In this document: piece by piece, positions 11,412 through 23,141 of the stretch
How positions within the stretch are numbered: position 1 is the first letter of the stretch
How the letters are laid out: each line of letters starts with the position of its first letter
Assembly: GCA_024036415.1 (NCBI GenBank)
Contig: JAMWET010000684.1
Coordinates: forward strand, 92,501 to 156,500
DNA: 64,000 nt
Source: Prochilodus magdalenae
Lineage: Eukaryota; Chordata; Actinopteri; Characiformes; Prochilodontidae
Direction: 5' to 3'
The notes under the pieces: model-generated
The model's database searches: none
The model's input: the letters and a program-made list of their open reading frames with translations, nothing else
What the model was told of the DNA's origin: nothing
Position numbers and translations under genes: made by a program

Positions 11412-11574
11412 TGCTATACTCTGTACCCTTTTGTAACAAAGTAAAGATGAAGGATATAACAGATAACGTGCCTTCTTTATTCTCAGCTCAACAAGCTCGT
11501 AGCTGCAGGCTGCATGCTGCGTAACTGTGTGTCTATCACGTGATGCGCAGATCACATAAATGATGTACATCACA
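11412..11574 (-). repeat. 5' LTR of TRIM
   Basis: About 163 bp. It starts TGTGATGTACATC on the minus strand, carries AATAAA, and ends TATAGCA next to the primer-binding site at about 11400-11411. Confidence 0.8.
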
Positions 11575-11599
11575 AAGTCTACCACTGGGAATAATGAGT

Positions 11600-12960
11600 A
11601 AAAGCTAGCAGGAGGCCACTTAACACGATGCACATCAGATTGTGCTATTTAGCGCCCCCTAGCCTTTATTCATTGTTACATAATTCTGTAGCACTGTACT
11701 AGCACTTCAGTTCAACTTTATTGTCATTATACTCAGGGTTGTACAGTATAACGAAACACAGTCAGGCTCCTTCTCCACTGCAGTATAAGGTATATATGTG
11801 TGTGTGTGTGTGTAAAAAATAGTGTAGTGCAAAGACAAATAGACAAAAACAATGTGCGTAAAGTATGATAGGATATGTGCAAAGTGTAGAGCAGTATCAG
11901 TAAATATGGTTGTAAAGAGTATGGATATATAAAGTGTACAGTGCAGGTAGTAGAACAGCTTAATTTTCAGGTAACAGCTAGGTTCAGTGTAGTACTGGTT
12001 GTAAACAGTATAGATATTAAAGTGTATTATAGTACGAAGGCTTAACAGGTACACAGCTTAGTACAGATGTACAGCAGATAAATAATTATAGATAATAAAT
12101 ACACAGCTGAGATGTATAAAGTAGTATACAGGTTAAGGTCTTGTGAGGTAGTTGAGCCCAGTGTGCCGGGGTGATCCAGGCTAGGTCAGTAGTCTTTAGT
12201 GTTGTTTAGTGTCACTTTTAGGAGAAAGTATTTCTTGATGTACATTGGGTGCCGTAAACGAAGATCTCTTTTAGAGCCCACTCTTAGCAATAATCAGTCT
12301 TGCAGACAAGAGGCCGTTTAACACTAGCATGATCTGATTTGCATAGTGTTAATCAGATCACGCTACTTAGCCCCTCCTAGCCTTCTTTCACTGTTATAGC
12401 ACTCTGTAGCACTGTGCTTGCATTTTTAGGATTCAGTATTCTTTAATGCTCATTGTGTGTGGTAGATTTCGTTTAGATGCCGCACACGAGGTCTTTTCAC
12501 ACTACACAAATTGAATTGTGCTATCTAGCCCCCGTATACTTTATTCACTGTTATAACACTCTGTAGTTAGCTGTGCTAGCACTTTCAGAGCAAAGTATTC
12601 CTTAATGCTCATTGGGTGCAGTAGATTTCTTTTAAAGCCTGATCTTAGCAATTATCAGCCGTGCAGACAGGAGGCTGTTGAACCCTTTAGCGTCCCTAGT
12701 GTCTTTCAATGTTATAGCATTCTGTATTCTATGCTAGCATTTTTAGGCCCAAGTATTCCTGGATGCTCATTGGTTGTGGTTGATATCTTTTAGAGCCCAC
12801 TCTTAGCATTTATCAGCCTTGCATAAGGGAGGCAGATTCACACTATGCATATCAGATTGTGCTATCTAGCACCCCCTAGCTTTCATTCACTGTTATAGCA
12901 CTCTGTAGCCATCCCATTCTTAGCAATTATCGGTTTTGCAGACAGAATATTTCAAGTGTA
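11600..12960. repeat. Degenerate tandem array, about 155-180 bp period
   Basis: The phrase TCACTGTTATAGCACTCTGT recurs with changes at about 11668, 12388, 12545, 12706 and 12886. Accompanying phrases, GTGCTATCTAGC, TATTCCTTAATGCTCATTGG and TTAGCAATTATCAG, keep their order. Units vary by internal deletions. The array is interrupted at 11707-12209 by a LINE 3' end. Confidence 0.8.
11707..12209 (-). mobile_element. LINE 3' end inserted in the tandem array
   Basis: The minus strand ends GTATAATGACAATAAAGT, then TGAACTGAAG, a common fish LINE 3' terminus, at the 11707 side. The body is A/T-rich 3' UTR-like sequence with a GT run. No reverse transcriptase is retained, so it is strongly 5'-truncated. 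Array units resume on both sides. Confidence 0.6.
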
Positions 12961-14195
12961 TGCCAACATATTACTCCAGGAACGACCATGCCTCCAGGCA
13001 ACGCTCACGGAAATCTCAGCCTGAGCATGTGAACAAACAACTGTCTTGACCAAACGGAAAATTTCACATGATTACATCAGAATGGGAGCTAAGTTTGTTT
13101 ACCTAGCAAGCACAGAACTAATACACGCATGGATGGCAACCCAGTCAAATTTGGAATTATTTAAGCCATACTTCATGAAGGCATTTATTAGGAACTTTGT
13201 ATTGTTATGCAGCCAAACTGTTAAGAAGTACTGTGATCGCACAAGCGATAATAAGCGAGAAATGAAATACAAACGTTCTTGTTGGGTTTGAGGAGCATGT
13301 GGACAAAATGGCATACACCCAGTGCGGTTAATGAGTCATTGAGGAGACTTTCTGATTAGCATTCTTTCAGATGAAGCCACGTGGTGGGCGGGCGGCTGAG
13401 CAAGGCCGGTGTGATAGAAAGGAGGAAAATAATAGGCTGCATGCAGAGACGGAGTTCATTAGAGAACACAAATAAAGACAGGACCATTTTTGGCCAAAGC
13501 AAAAAAATTAATTAATTAAATACATATACAAATAAATAAAACTAGGATGGGGGATGGGGGGGTGGGGCGTGTTAGCAACCAATAAGCCAACTGCATTGAC
13601 GACTTTTACTCTGCCTCGTCTCACAACAGGAGAGCTATTGCAGAGTTTAAGGGATACAAACGGGAGCAAAATTAGCATCATTAGCTTGATCAAACATGAA
13701 AGCGGCCTTCATTATCTGAAAATCCGGCACTCGTCCTTTTGAATTTCAAGCGGCGCCGGCATCTGCTAGCTATCAGTATTCAGGGGGAGGCGGAGCAACA
13801 TTACACAGCGCTGTCAGGGAGTGAAATGAAGCAGATTATGCGACGCAGTGTACGCGAGCAGCACCTGGGCCTACTCGGGAGAGCCGGGCGTCGACTAATC
13901 AGCTGCGGTGGGGGGAAAGAAAGGAAAATAATGAGTGGAAATCAGATTGATCCCTTTAAAGGTGTAGGACGGAGACGACATGATCCGCATCCTCGGCGGC
14001 CACCCGCCTCCCCTGCTGACATCTTCTCACAGGCAGAGCCTGTGATGCAGAAACGGAGCTACTGTTCCTCTTAACAGAGTTCCTCAGGTCATTTAGATGC
14101 TGGGGGCTCGTAGCAGCTCAGAAAATGGTTATGTTTATTGCTATCACGCTGTTGCAGTTATGATGGAGCTGCATGTAGGAGGTTGTGTGGATAAC
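12961..14195. other. Intron with a low-repeat, CpG-rich block
   Basis: No exon recognised. From about 13560 to 14090 the sequence is unusually rich in CpG and free of repeats I recognise. About 60 bp at 13953-14020 (TTTAAAGGTGTAGGACGG onward) is repeated in decayed form at 15432-15510. The ORFs at 13739-14074 and 14097-14405 have no family resemblance. Confidence 0.45.
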
Positions 14196-14660
14196 AATAA
14201 AACCACCTCCTTATCTACACTCATTGTCCATTTTATCAGCTCCACTGACCAAAAGGGAGCACTTTGTAACTCTACAGTTACAGAATGTAGTCCATCTGTT
14301 TCTCTGTATACTTTGTTACCCTATTCTATAAAGATCAGGACCCCCACAGGACCACCGCAGAGCAGGTATTATGTAGGCAGTGGATCATTCTCAGCATGGC
14401 AATGACAATGACATGGTGGTGCTGTGTGTTGTACTGGTGGGAGTGGATCAGACCCAGCAGTGCTGCTAGACTGAGACTATCCAGCCAACAGTGTCCTGTG
14501 GGTAGCAGTGTCTTGTGACCACTAACGGAGGGCTAGAGGATGACCAACACAGACCCTGCAGCAGTAGATGAGCTATTGTCTCTGACTGTAGAGTGGACAG
14601 TGAGTGGACACAGTGTTTAAACACCCCAGCAGCACTGCCGTGTCTGATCCACTGATCACA
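14196..14660 (+). mobile_element. MITE P, copy 1
   Basis: It contains the family's ordered phrases: ATTTTATCAGCTCCACTGAC, CTACAGTTACAGAATGTAGT, GGTGGATCATTCTCAGCA (here with substitutions), GGATCAGACCCAGCAGTGCT, and GACAGTGAGTGGACACAGTG. Much of it is repeated in inverted order within one element, typical of this palindromic non-autonomous family. Its right end is missing; a Tc1-b piece follows. Confidence 0.8.
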
Positions 14661-14764
14661 GCATGGTGTAGGGGTCCGGGAAGTGGGATGGTCTTATTGA
14701 TGTATTTTGCGCCATCCTGGTTGTGTGGATACTACCTTCGCATGCTATTCGTGGCAGTGGAGTG

Positions 14765-15118
14765 ACCCCAACATTCAGCGAGCAGTGATGTCCTCCATGT
14801 TGATGTCATCCTGTTGGTGCCAGCACCTTTGTCAGACGCTTCATTACGCAGGACTGCATGCATGCAGAGCGTTATGATGACTGCCCTTAACACTACGTCA
14901 ATGTCACCAAAGACTGCAATGGTGTCGTGCCAGACTGCCATGGAATGACTCAGAATGGTCACTCATCCAGAAGGCCTGGTGTCACTCCACTTCCACACCT
15001 ACCCCACAGTCTGCAGGAACTGTGTGAGAATATTTAAGGTGCATGGGATGGATTATCATAGGACACCATTAGGAGCCTCTACAGCTCCATACTGAGACGT
15101 CTGGCATGTTGTGTTGCA
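14765..15118 (+). mobile_element. Tc1-b, copy 3, partial
   Basis: Runs from the CATTCAGCGAGCAGTGATG segment through GACTGCAATGGTGTCGTGCC and the deletion junction to the C-terminal LQELCEN-coding segment (CTGCAGGAACTGTGTGAG). Both inverted repeats are missing. It is flanked by MITE P on both sides. Confidence 0.8.
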
Positions 15119-15126
15119 TCTATATA

Positions 15127-15232
15127 CAGTAGGCTTCAGGACCCCATCACAGGGCCACCACAGAGCAGGCATTCTGGGAGTGGTGGATCATTCTCAGCAC
15201 TGCAGTGACTGCCATGGTGGAGGTGGTGTTCC
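15127..15232 (+). mobile_element. MITE P, fragment 2
   Basis: Contains GGCCACCACAGAGCAGGCAT and GTGGTGGATCATTCTCAGCA, the centre of MITE P. It lies directly after Tc1-b copy 3. Confidence 0.75.
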
Positions 15233-16449
15233 TCTTCATTATGTATGTGGGTTATCTCATATCTAATATTCACAGAAATATTGCCTGAATACAGAAATTC
15301 GTCCCTTTTGGCTGGAAATGAAATGGATGGATGGTCTCTGAAGTTGGAACTATACTGTTACATGCTTTTTGTAAGTGAGTTGGTGGAGCACCTTTTAAAA
15401 TTTAAAGAACCTCCCCATATATGAAAAATTCATCTTTTTAAAGGTGTAGAACAGACGTGATATGATCTGAATCCTCTGCGCCACCCCTCAACCCCCTGTC
15501 ACCTTCCCCCTATATAGCTAATAACCCCGCCGAGGCAGTTATCATGCACAAAGGCAGCGAGTACGTTACTGTGAGGAATGTTCAAAGTCACAAAAGGAAT
15601 CAGACAGAATCAAAACACAGGCAGAGGCGTCCTCCTGACATCGGCACGTGTGGTACCACCCGCTGAGATAAAACACTAATCACATTACACACTTTGCCTT
15701 TGAAAGCACAGCCGCTACCTTTATACCCAGCATGCACCGTACAGGCCTACATCACTGAAGACAGGGGAACGTGGGAATGCCTGTGCAAATATATGTACAT
15801 TTATATGGCATGTTACTTTAGTTTGTCCTTCACCGTGCCTCCTTACTGAAAGCCATCTGGGCAGCCCATAACCTGGGTTATTAGAATTGTCAGTTGTCAG
15901 AGTAGACAGTCATCTAACTTACATTGACAGCTACCAGTTAAGCAAATCTGATGTTTTTGCTCTCTGGGCAAAAATGAGTCTCCTCTGTGATGTTCAGAAA
16001 TGGGTTCTTTGGTTGAGCTGAGAGTACGTTTGAACCACAGTACACAGTACACCACAGTACACTGAGCTGCTGGGCAACCAGGTGTTACCTTAAGCTCATC
16101 ATCTTACTCATCATATTCCAAGATGACAGTCCTTGCCTTGACAGGGCTTCAAATGTGACTGACTGGCATTATGAACATTTAGGAAGATTCGCACATCTGG
16201 ACCGGCCTGCAATATCCCCAGGTTTGAATCCTGGAAATCTCTGGGACTACCTGGAACAACCAGTAAAATGCCAGGGATGTCCACCAGCATAAACTTTGGG
16301 ATTCCCTTCATAATTAGCTTTTGTTTATCTGATAGGAACATGCTAATTTATGATTTTACACATGATATCGTATTTTCAATGCTATGTTTCCCCCAAGCTA
16401 TGTCAGAGTTACTCTGGTATTCTGGTATTGATTACTGAGTACCTGTATA
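15233..16449. other. Intron, no gene seen
   Basis: Contains the decayed second copy (15432-15510) of the 13953-14020 segment, then ordinary AT-rich sequence. The 76-codon antisense ORF at 16111-16341 has no recognisable motif. Confidence 0.45.
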
Positions 16450-16961
16450 TAAAACTCATCGTCAACAGAGTAGTTTCACCCATCAGGATGTGTCAGTGTT
16501 GTTGCTAACGCAACATGCCAGGTATCTTGGCATGAAGTTGTGGAGGTTCCCAGTGGTGTCCTGTGCCCTCCATTCCATGCAGTTTGAATATTTTCCTGCA
16601 GATTTTGCATAAGGCCTTGTGTGACGGTGGAGTGACACAACACCATAGAAGTCTTCGTGGTGGTGATGTTGATGTGGTGTTAAGGGCTGTCGTTGTAATG
16701 GTCTGGTTGCATGTAGTCCTGCTTCATGCAGCCATCTCAAGGAGGACATCGCTACTTGCTGAATGTCCGTAATCCTGGCAGTTGTGTCAGTCCGGTACAG
16801 TGATAAGGCTTTTCCTTGTTATGTCAAATGCATAGCTCAGTGTGTAACTTCATTCGCATATCTCACAATTTCAAACCTATCTACCAAGTCTCATTCTTGA
16901 CAGTTGATTCCCTCTGGGTGCAACTATTTATGCAGCTTTTCTGCTCATTTATACTATGAGT
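16450..16961 (-). mobile_element. Tc1-b, copy 4
   Basis: Minus orientation. The low end retains AAACTCATCGTCAACAGAGT, a degraded terminal repeat. The core encodes, antisense, LHATRPLQRQPLTPHQHHH. The high end carries GGGTGCAACTATTTATGCAG, the 5' subterminal sequence. The 3' subterminal region is deleted. Confidence 0.82.
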
Positions 16962-18042
16962 CTAAAAATTATAATACGTCAATTATGCTCACCTGAAAAT
17001 TAATTCTACAGTGAAGGCTGGGTGGACAAGTTTACAGTTAAATGAAGTTTCATTTCCTTGTACAGGATACAATAAAAACAAGTTCTGAGCGTTAAATTTA
17101 GGTGTTTCAACCACACCCACTGCTACAAGGTCTATGAAGTCAAGCAACATACTCATACAATCTCTACAGAGAAACGGTGGCAGTGGAATCGGATGTACTG
17201 AAGAGCTGGTTGGCTTTAAACTTGGGTTAAAGGTGCTTTTCTGTTGGCTTTAAACCAGCTTTACCTTTGCCAAAATGTCAGTCTGGGAAGTTTCGTGTAC
17301 ATCTCTAGTTGCCTCTGGACTGGCAATCTATTAAACTATTGCCGAAGCTGGCATGGCAAGCTAACTGTTAGGCAATTGACGTTCCAGACTTGAATACAAA
17401 CAGCCTGTTGGTGTGAAGGTCTGAGACACATTTTAGCCAGATGTTATACAAGTACAACTGCTATGTCCTCACCACCCACACCCGCTATGATGTCCGGCAT
17501 ATGGGAAAAAAAAAAAAACACCCACTGGACTGTGACCGCTAAACTGCAGCATAGCTGCTCCGTCAGTTCAGCTCCTGACATGAGTTTAATTCAGTAGCCT
17601 TCAGCAGCCTGAGCTAATTAGAACAAAGCACCAATTTGTTTCATCTTCCCCTCGTTATTTTTCACTGTCTTGCTTTTATGCATTATATTTTAATGCATGT
17701 AGTGCATGAACACACTGACTAACACAGCAAGCTAATTACTCTAAACGTCAGTCTTCTTGTAAGCATCCGTGTTAAGGTAGTGTAAGGAAATGAATAACAT
17801 CATGTAAATTAGTTTGAGTGCGTCATACGCTATTTGGGTATCAAGCGTAATTGCATGTGGTTATCGGCTTACAATCCAGATACAAGCCACATTAAATGAC
17901 CAGGTGTTAATAGGCTGTTATTATCTGCTCTATATTACCTCCCCATCTTGTTGGTCCACATATACATAAATATATTATAGCCTATTTCAACCGTATGAAC
18001 CCTGGTTCAGGCTTCTTAGAACCTTTGTGCTAGTCATGGAAC
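16962..18042. other. Intron, no gene seen
   Basis: AT-rich sequence with a poly-A run at 17504-17518. No exon or clear repeat family. Confidence 0.5.
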
Positions 18043-19017
18043 CAAATCAAATCAAATCAATCACTTTTATTGTCACATCAATACAAACATATAAATTAGA
18101 CAATAAATATATACAGTACTAAGCACAAAATCTCTGTTTATACTAATTTACAGTTATGAATCAAAGTTATGAATAAAAACTATGATATATGCAGATGTAC
18201 ACATTACTATATAGCACTATGGTAAGGCTGAGGTAGATGAGAGATGCAGGGTATATACAGGACATAGAATATTATATTATATATGTATATACATACACTA
18301 CAGATGTACAGTGTGGATGGAAGATAACAGTAGGCCAGTCTATGTGCAAGTGTAAATATGCTAATGGGAAGTGCAGAGTGATGATTGTCCATGGAGATCA
18401 TCGTATAGATGGTTTTGGTGAGATGTACTGAACCAGGTCCATATACCGGTGCATCAGCACTACTGGCTGTTCAGTAGCCTGATGACTCGGGGGAAGAAAC
18501 TATCTCGGAGGCGGCTGGTTCTGGACTTTATACTTCGGAACCTCCTCCCACTCGGCAGCTGTGAGAACAGACAGTGGCTTGGGTGGGTGGAGTCCTTTAG
18601 AACACTCCTGGTTTTCCTCAGGCAGCGGCTGGTGTATAAATCCAGGAGGTTTGGAAGCTGAACCCCGGTGATGTACTGAGCTGTCCGCACCACCCTCTGC
18701 AAAGCTTTCCGCTCGATAGCAGTGCAGCTTCCATACCAGGTGGTGATGGAGCCAGTTAAAATGCTCTCCACAGTACATGTGTAGAATGTTCTGAGGATGC
18801 GGGGGTCCATGCCAAACCTCCTCAGTCACCTGAGAAAGAAGAGGCGCTGTTGTGCCTTCTTCACCACCCGTGTGACTGACTGAACCCATGTGAGTTCCTC
18901 TGTGATGTGAGCACCGAGAACTTAAAGCTGCTGACCCTCTCTACAGCTGCCCCATTGATGGTGATGGGGGTGTGCACTCTCTCCTGCTTCCTGAAGTCCA
19001 CTATCAGCCTTTGTTAG
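18043..19017 (-). mobile_element. L2-like LINE, 5'-truncated copy
   Basis: On the minus strand a 5'-truncated non-LTR retrotransposon keeps the end of its reverse transcriptase ORF and a 3' UTR. It finishes in (GATTT)n, the plus-strand AAATC repeats at 18043-18060. Such short tandem tails are typical of L2/CR1-like fish LINEs; the exact clade is my inference. Confidence 0.85.
18463..19010 (-). pseudogene. LINE reverse transcriptase C-terminus (broken)
   Basis: Decayed C-terminal part of a LINE ORF2 protein. Order on the minus strand: VDFRKQERVHTPITING, a one-base loss after SSFKF that shifts the frame, then GAHITEELTWVQSVTR, an in-frame stop after QQRLFFLR, and then RILRTFYTCTVESILTG. Further on are ITTWYGSC, SRCLRKTRSVLKDSTHPSH and RDSFFPRVIRLLNS. 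These are the region after the polymerase domain in many fish L2/Rex-type LINEs. The N-terminal endonuclease and catalytic YADD region are absent. Confidence 0.85.
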
Positions 19018-21299
19018 CACTAGTATTTGCTGGAAGCAAGGAACAGCAGATGATATGTCTTCATCGCCAACAGAAGGAGGTGCACAGCGGTAGGAAGCAG
19101 TAGCAACACAAAGCAAGCAGGGATCAACTACTGGTGATGTGTGTTCTTCAGCAGACCATTGGGTATCACCATTGTTGCCTTCTCTGTCCTCTGAAACCTT
19201 AGGGATATCAGTTGGCTGGTAGCTCTTTTTCCAAGGTCTGATCTTCTGATATTGTATAATTTGAACTAATTAGGCATTCAGGCCAAAGCACTTGAAAACC
19301 TTCTCAAGGTGTTTGATATTCGGTGTTTTCACTGAAGCTTGGATTTAAATAGACACAGGTTGAATGAACCCAAAGCAGATGTGAAAGACTATGGCTTGCT
19401 GGTAGATGCCATGCCACCATGCCAGGTCATTACAGAAGATATCACGATGGCTGCTAGATAAACTTTATTTACTCCATTAAACCAAGTACTGCAACCATAT
19501 CCAACCACTTCTACCGTCTCCTGTTTGCAGTCATTCGTTTGGTAACGTTCTCCGTGGCATCACTGGACTGAGTTGATTATTTGCAGTGCGTTTGTGCGGA
19601 GATAATGAAAGGACCCTAGGGCGAGTGTGACCTGAGCACGGCACACAGTGTCCGCCCAATTACTCTCATAAATACAGCCCGCAATGGGGCTCGGCGAGAC
19701 GCTCCTGGCCTGTTTTCAACCCCCGACTGGAGCAATGACCCCATTGCAGTGCCACTGGGGGCCGCTTCCAGAACTACTGCAGACGCGGCACAGCTTTTAA
19801 TGATTACAAATCTCCTCCTGCCTCTGGGCCGGGAAAAGGTAGAACGGCCATGGCTGTTGAGCAGTAAAGATAAGAGATGCCTCGGAAAAGCGCTCTCCAG
19901 CCAGCCTCTATTTATTCTGTAAAGCTCATTCTACAGCCAAATGTTTCATCCTGAGCCTCTTCCTTTCTCTTCTCCTCCCTCTCGTTTTATGGACTAGAGT
20001 TTCTCGGCAGGTGGCTCAGTATCTGTCACACTCCATTGTCTTGGAACTTTTAATAGTTTTTCAGGTTTTCTTTCTTTCTCTCCTCCTTATTTATTACGAA
20101 AAGCACGATGGACAGAAGAAAGGTGAGGCTTCATGACAACGTAGCATTAGCAAGAAACAGAAAAGTGTCGTGTGCGGAATTCCAAATTGTTACCTGCCAC
20201 CGTTTTCAAAGCTGCTTTAAAAGAAGGAAAAAACAGAAAGTAATTTTTGTCTCTGTTCAGATGGAAATAATAGGAAAGTGAGGGTCAAAATTTTTGCATT
20301 CAGCTGTCCAACTGCACATCTGAAAAACAGTAATTATGTGACAGCGAGAAAATGTCATCGGTGGAGATATTCGGCGGATTCTTTCATAAAAAAACGAATA
20401 ATACAAAAAATAAAACACACTTTGATGACGGATGCTTTACAGCTCGCACCACTAAGTCCTTTGGGAAGGAGACATCTTTGTTCGATTTTTTTAAAATTAG
20501 TTTCTTTGCTGTGAGTTTCACTGTAGACGATGCTGTACCACCTGCATGTGGACCAGTTCTATAAGAAAAGTTTCCCACTACTCCTTTCATTGTATTTTCC
20601 TCCGAAATTCCAACATGGCCCGGTTCTAGTGCCATCAGTCTTCCTACATGCAGTCTATTAATGTGATCTAATGGAGTCTCTACATGTCATTGTGTCTAAC
20701 AAAGGTGGACATCGATTGTAAGCAAGCAAGCTCATGAAGTGCCACATAATATAGACTCCAATCAGTTCCTACTGTTACTCTGATTAAACAACGTCTGTAT
20801 TGCCCCATAAATAAAACAGGGTGCTAATGATCTGAACACTGGGCTGAGCACGTACTTATATCAACAACAGACCCCGGCGGCACTATGGTGCTGGAACCCT
20901 ACCTTAGCAATGTTAACATTGTTTCCTTTTGACACATGATGCATTACTTTAACCAACTATATTATTATAATTATTATGTTTATAAGAATAATAATAATTA
21001 TTATTAACTATTTGAAAATGTGGTACAGTAAAGCATAGAGATCAGCATTTACAACATTCGGAGGGCTTAGAGACGAGACTACACTGCAGTTTTTAAGACT
21101 TATTATTACAGTACTATTAAATCTAATTTATAGATATTATTTACTTGATTTATGTTATTTTTAAAAAGCAAAACTATCTCATTATACTGGCAAATAATTC
21201 TGCTTTATTTATTATTTTATATTATATAATTGGAAATAAGTTAACTAACCTTAAAATGGGCTTAAAACAACCTAAAAATAAGAATACGATTTTTTTGCA
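19018..21299. other. Intron with a GC-rich low-repeat block
   Basis: From about 19540 to 20010 the sequence is low in repeats and relatively GC-rich, unlike its neighbours, and includes AT-rich motifs such as TTTTAATGATTACAAATC. I see no splice-bounded ORF. An AT-rich imperfect palindrome lies at about 20957-21010. The rest is ordinary intron. Confidence 0.45.
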
Positions 21300-21420
21300 A
21301 TAAGATAAGATAAGATAATCCTTTATTAGTCCCACAGTGGGGAAATTCACAGTGTTACAGCAGCAAAGGGATAGCAAGGTACTCAGTACAAAAAATAAAT
21401 TATATATATAATTATATATA
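21300..21420 (-). mobile_element. LINE 3' end with (TTATC)n tail
   Basis: On the minus strand: GAATTTCCCCACTGTGGGAC, then TAATAAAGGATTATC, then repeated TTATC. This is a 3' terminus with a pentanucleotide tail. The upstream part dissolves into TATA-rich sequence. The same tail core ends the SINE at 32262-32518. Confidence 0.65.
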
Positions 21421-21569
21421 TATAAATACAATATATAACAATATAAACATTATAAATAATATAAGTCAAAACCTCTGTAGAATCTTATTTACAGATAATT
21501 GCAAAATAAAAACATTTACAGTGTTCCAGAACCCATTATGTCTTATATAAGAGTGGAGCTAGTAGACTG

Positions 21570-21765
21570 CAATTGATCTCTCGCATCTGTATCCACTCAA
21601 CACTGCTTAGCCTTCAGATCCAGCTCTAGGGGTTATAAACTTCCCCTTATCTGTTTTTTTCCTGCTGTTAACTGTGAGGACCTGCATGGATTTTCTACTG
21701 GTCAAATGCAGAATAATGCTGGTCATTTCCACTGAGGGAGATTTTGGAACATTGTTAGATTTGGA
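21570..21765. repeat. Dispersed repeat, copy 1 of a pair
   Basis: Phrases CTGTATCCACTCAACACTGC, CTTCAGATCCAGCTCTAG and CTGCTGTTAACTGTGAGGAC recur in the same order at 22820-23005. No coding content; the family is unknown to me. Confidence 0.6.
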
Positions 21766-22539
21766 CGAAACAGGGTTGGACTCCAGGTGTCTTGGTTCTA
21801 GCTAATGGAAACTGTTCTCCTTCAGTGTTTTGTGCTTATGATCATTTGAATAGACGTCAGTGTCAGACTAATTAATGACCCTCTAATAAAAGACTGGAGG
21901 ACCAAGAGTGACACTAGAGTCTGTTCACCTACAGTGAGTTGATCCCTAAATTGAAAATGTGTGAGATGCTATTGGATGCAGTTAATATATATATACTGTA
22001 TATATTGTACATATTGTACATTTGAAGGTACATACTCAGGGTTTTACTCAAGTGGAGGTATATTTTACCTGTTCACACCTTATGGTCTTTTATATTCAGT
22101 CATTTCACTTTATGAAAGTTACAAGTTCATTAACTTTATTAGAGGTGAAAGTTGGACTATAAGTTATACCACACAGCACATTTACTTTTACTCCGACAAT
22201 GAAATAACACTGGAGTGTGGATGCTTATACAAAATCACCTAGCGCCTTATCCCTTTACTCCGACATGAAATAACACTGAGATGATATATAAGCGAGGATG
22301 TTTAGTCGCTCTCGGATTTCTGATGCACAGTAATGCCGTCGCTACTCTACACTGAGATTACACCTTCATGTTGACTGATGGCTGTCAGTAGCTTGTCCTT
22401 GCGGTTCTCAGAGACGTGGATAGCCGATGTCAGTCTGTCAGTACTGGTGGCGCTACTTCTACTTGTGTTATCTACGTATGTCAGCAAAACCTGGCAGAGA
22501 AGCAAGAGAAGCACTCTTGTGCCACGTATAGGCGCGTGC

Positions 22540-22765
22540 ATATGCGCTGTTAACGTGCAGGCAGCTGTGGAGATGCTAATGCCCCCACAGGCCATTTATT
22601 GCTCATTATTCCCAGCTAAAATGTCCATTCCCTGCCATATCTGACCCGCTCGCCAGCAGGCTCCCTCTGCTCGGCTATTGGCATTGCACTTCACGTGTTT
22701 GTTTTAGTTAATGAGAATCTCCTTTAATTAGATTTTGATGAGCATCCCGGCATTGATCTGGGAGG
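22540..22765. other. Candidate conserved non-coding block
   Basis: Low-repeat sequence with several AT-rich homeodomain-like cores (AGTTAATGAG, CTTTAATTAG) and GC-rich flanks. No ORF. That it is conserved or regulatory is inference from composition only. Confidence 0.3.
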
Positions 22766-22819
22766 GAAAGAGCGCCTGTCCAAAAGGAAGAGTTGCCAGC
22801 TACACGGACATTGATCCTC

Positions 22820-23005
22820 CCTCGTCTGTATCCACACAGCACTGCTTACTCCTCAGATCCAGCTCCGGTCTTAAAGGGGCTGTAAACTTTTCCCTGATCT
22901 GTTGTTTCTGCTGTTAGCTGCTGTGTCCTGCGGGAATTCACTACTGGTCATATACAGAGTGATGGGGGTCACAGAACCTTGCTGAGGGGCTGTAGAATTT
23001 GGTTG
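22820..23005. repeat. Dispersed repeat, copy 2 of a pair
   Basis: Matches 21570-21765 in order and direction, for example CTGTATCCACACAGCACTGC and CTCAGATCCAGCTCCGG. Confidence 0.6.
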
Positions 23006-23141
23006 CTGCTCTAGTACATTTTGAAGAAACAATGTTGGAAGATGTTTCCCTGTCCCAATAGAAATAGAACCTCTTCCGTATTTGCTGGAGTGATGGAGAA
23101 CGTCTCTGATAAAGATGACACACTTATTTTTACATCTTTAT

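Larger units (their letters stand above)
10994..11574 (-). mobile_element. TRIM-like miniature LTR retrotransposon
   Basis: Two direct repeats of about 162 bp flank 256 bp of non-coding sequence. On the minus strand the LTRs run TGTGATGT to TATAGCA. Right after the 5' LTR comes TGGTACCAGGAG, close to the initiator-methionine tRNA primer-binding pattern. Just before the 3' LTR is a purine tract, GGAGGGA. The flanks are GAGTC and AAGTC, a five-base target duplication with one mismatch. The 5' LTR carries AATAAA. There is no gag or pol, so it is a miniature, non-autonomous element. Confidence 0.82.

Noticed and set aside
10994..11574. Simple tandem duplication instead of an LTR element
   Set aside because: The primer-binding site, purine tract, TG/CA ends and flanking short duplication are all placed as in an LTR element.
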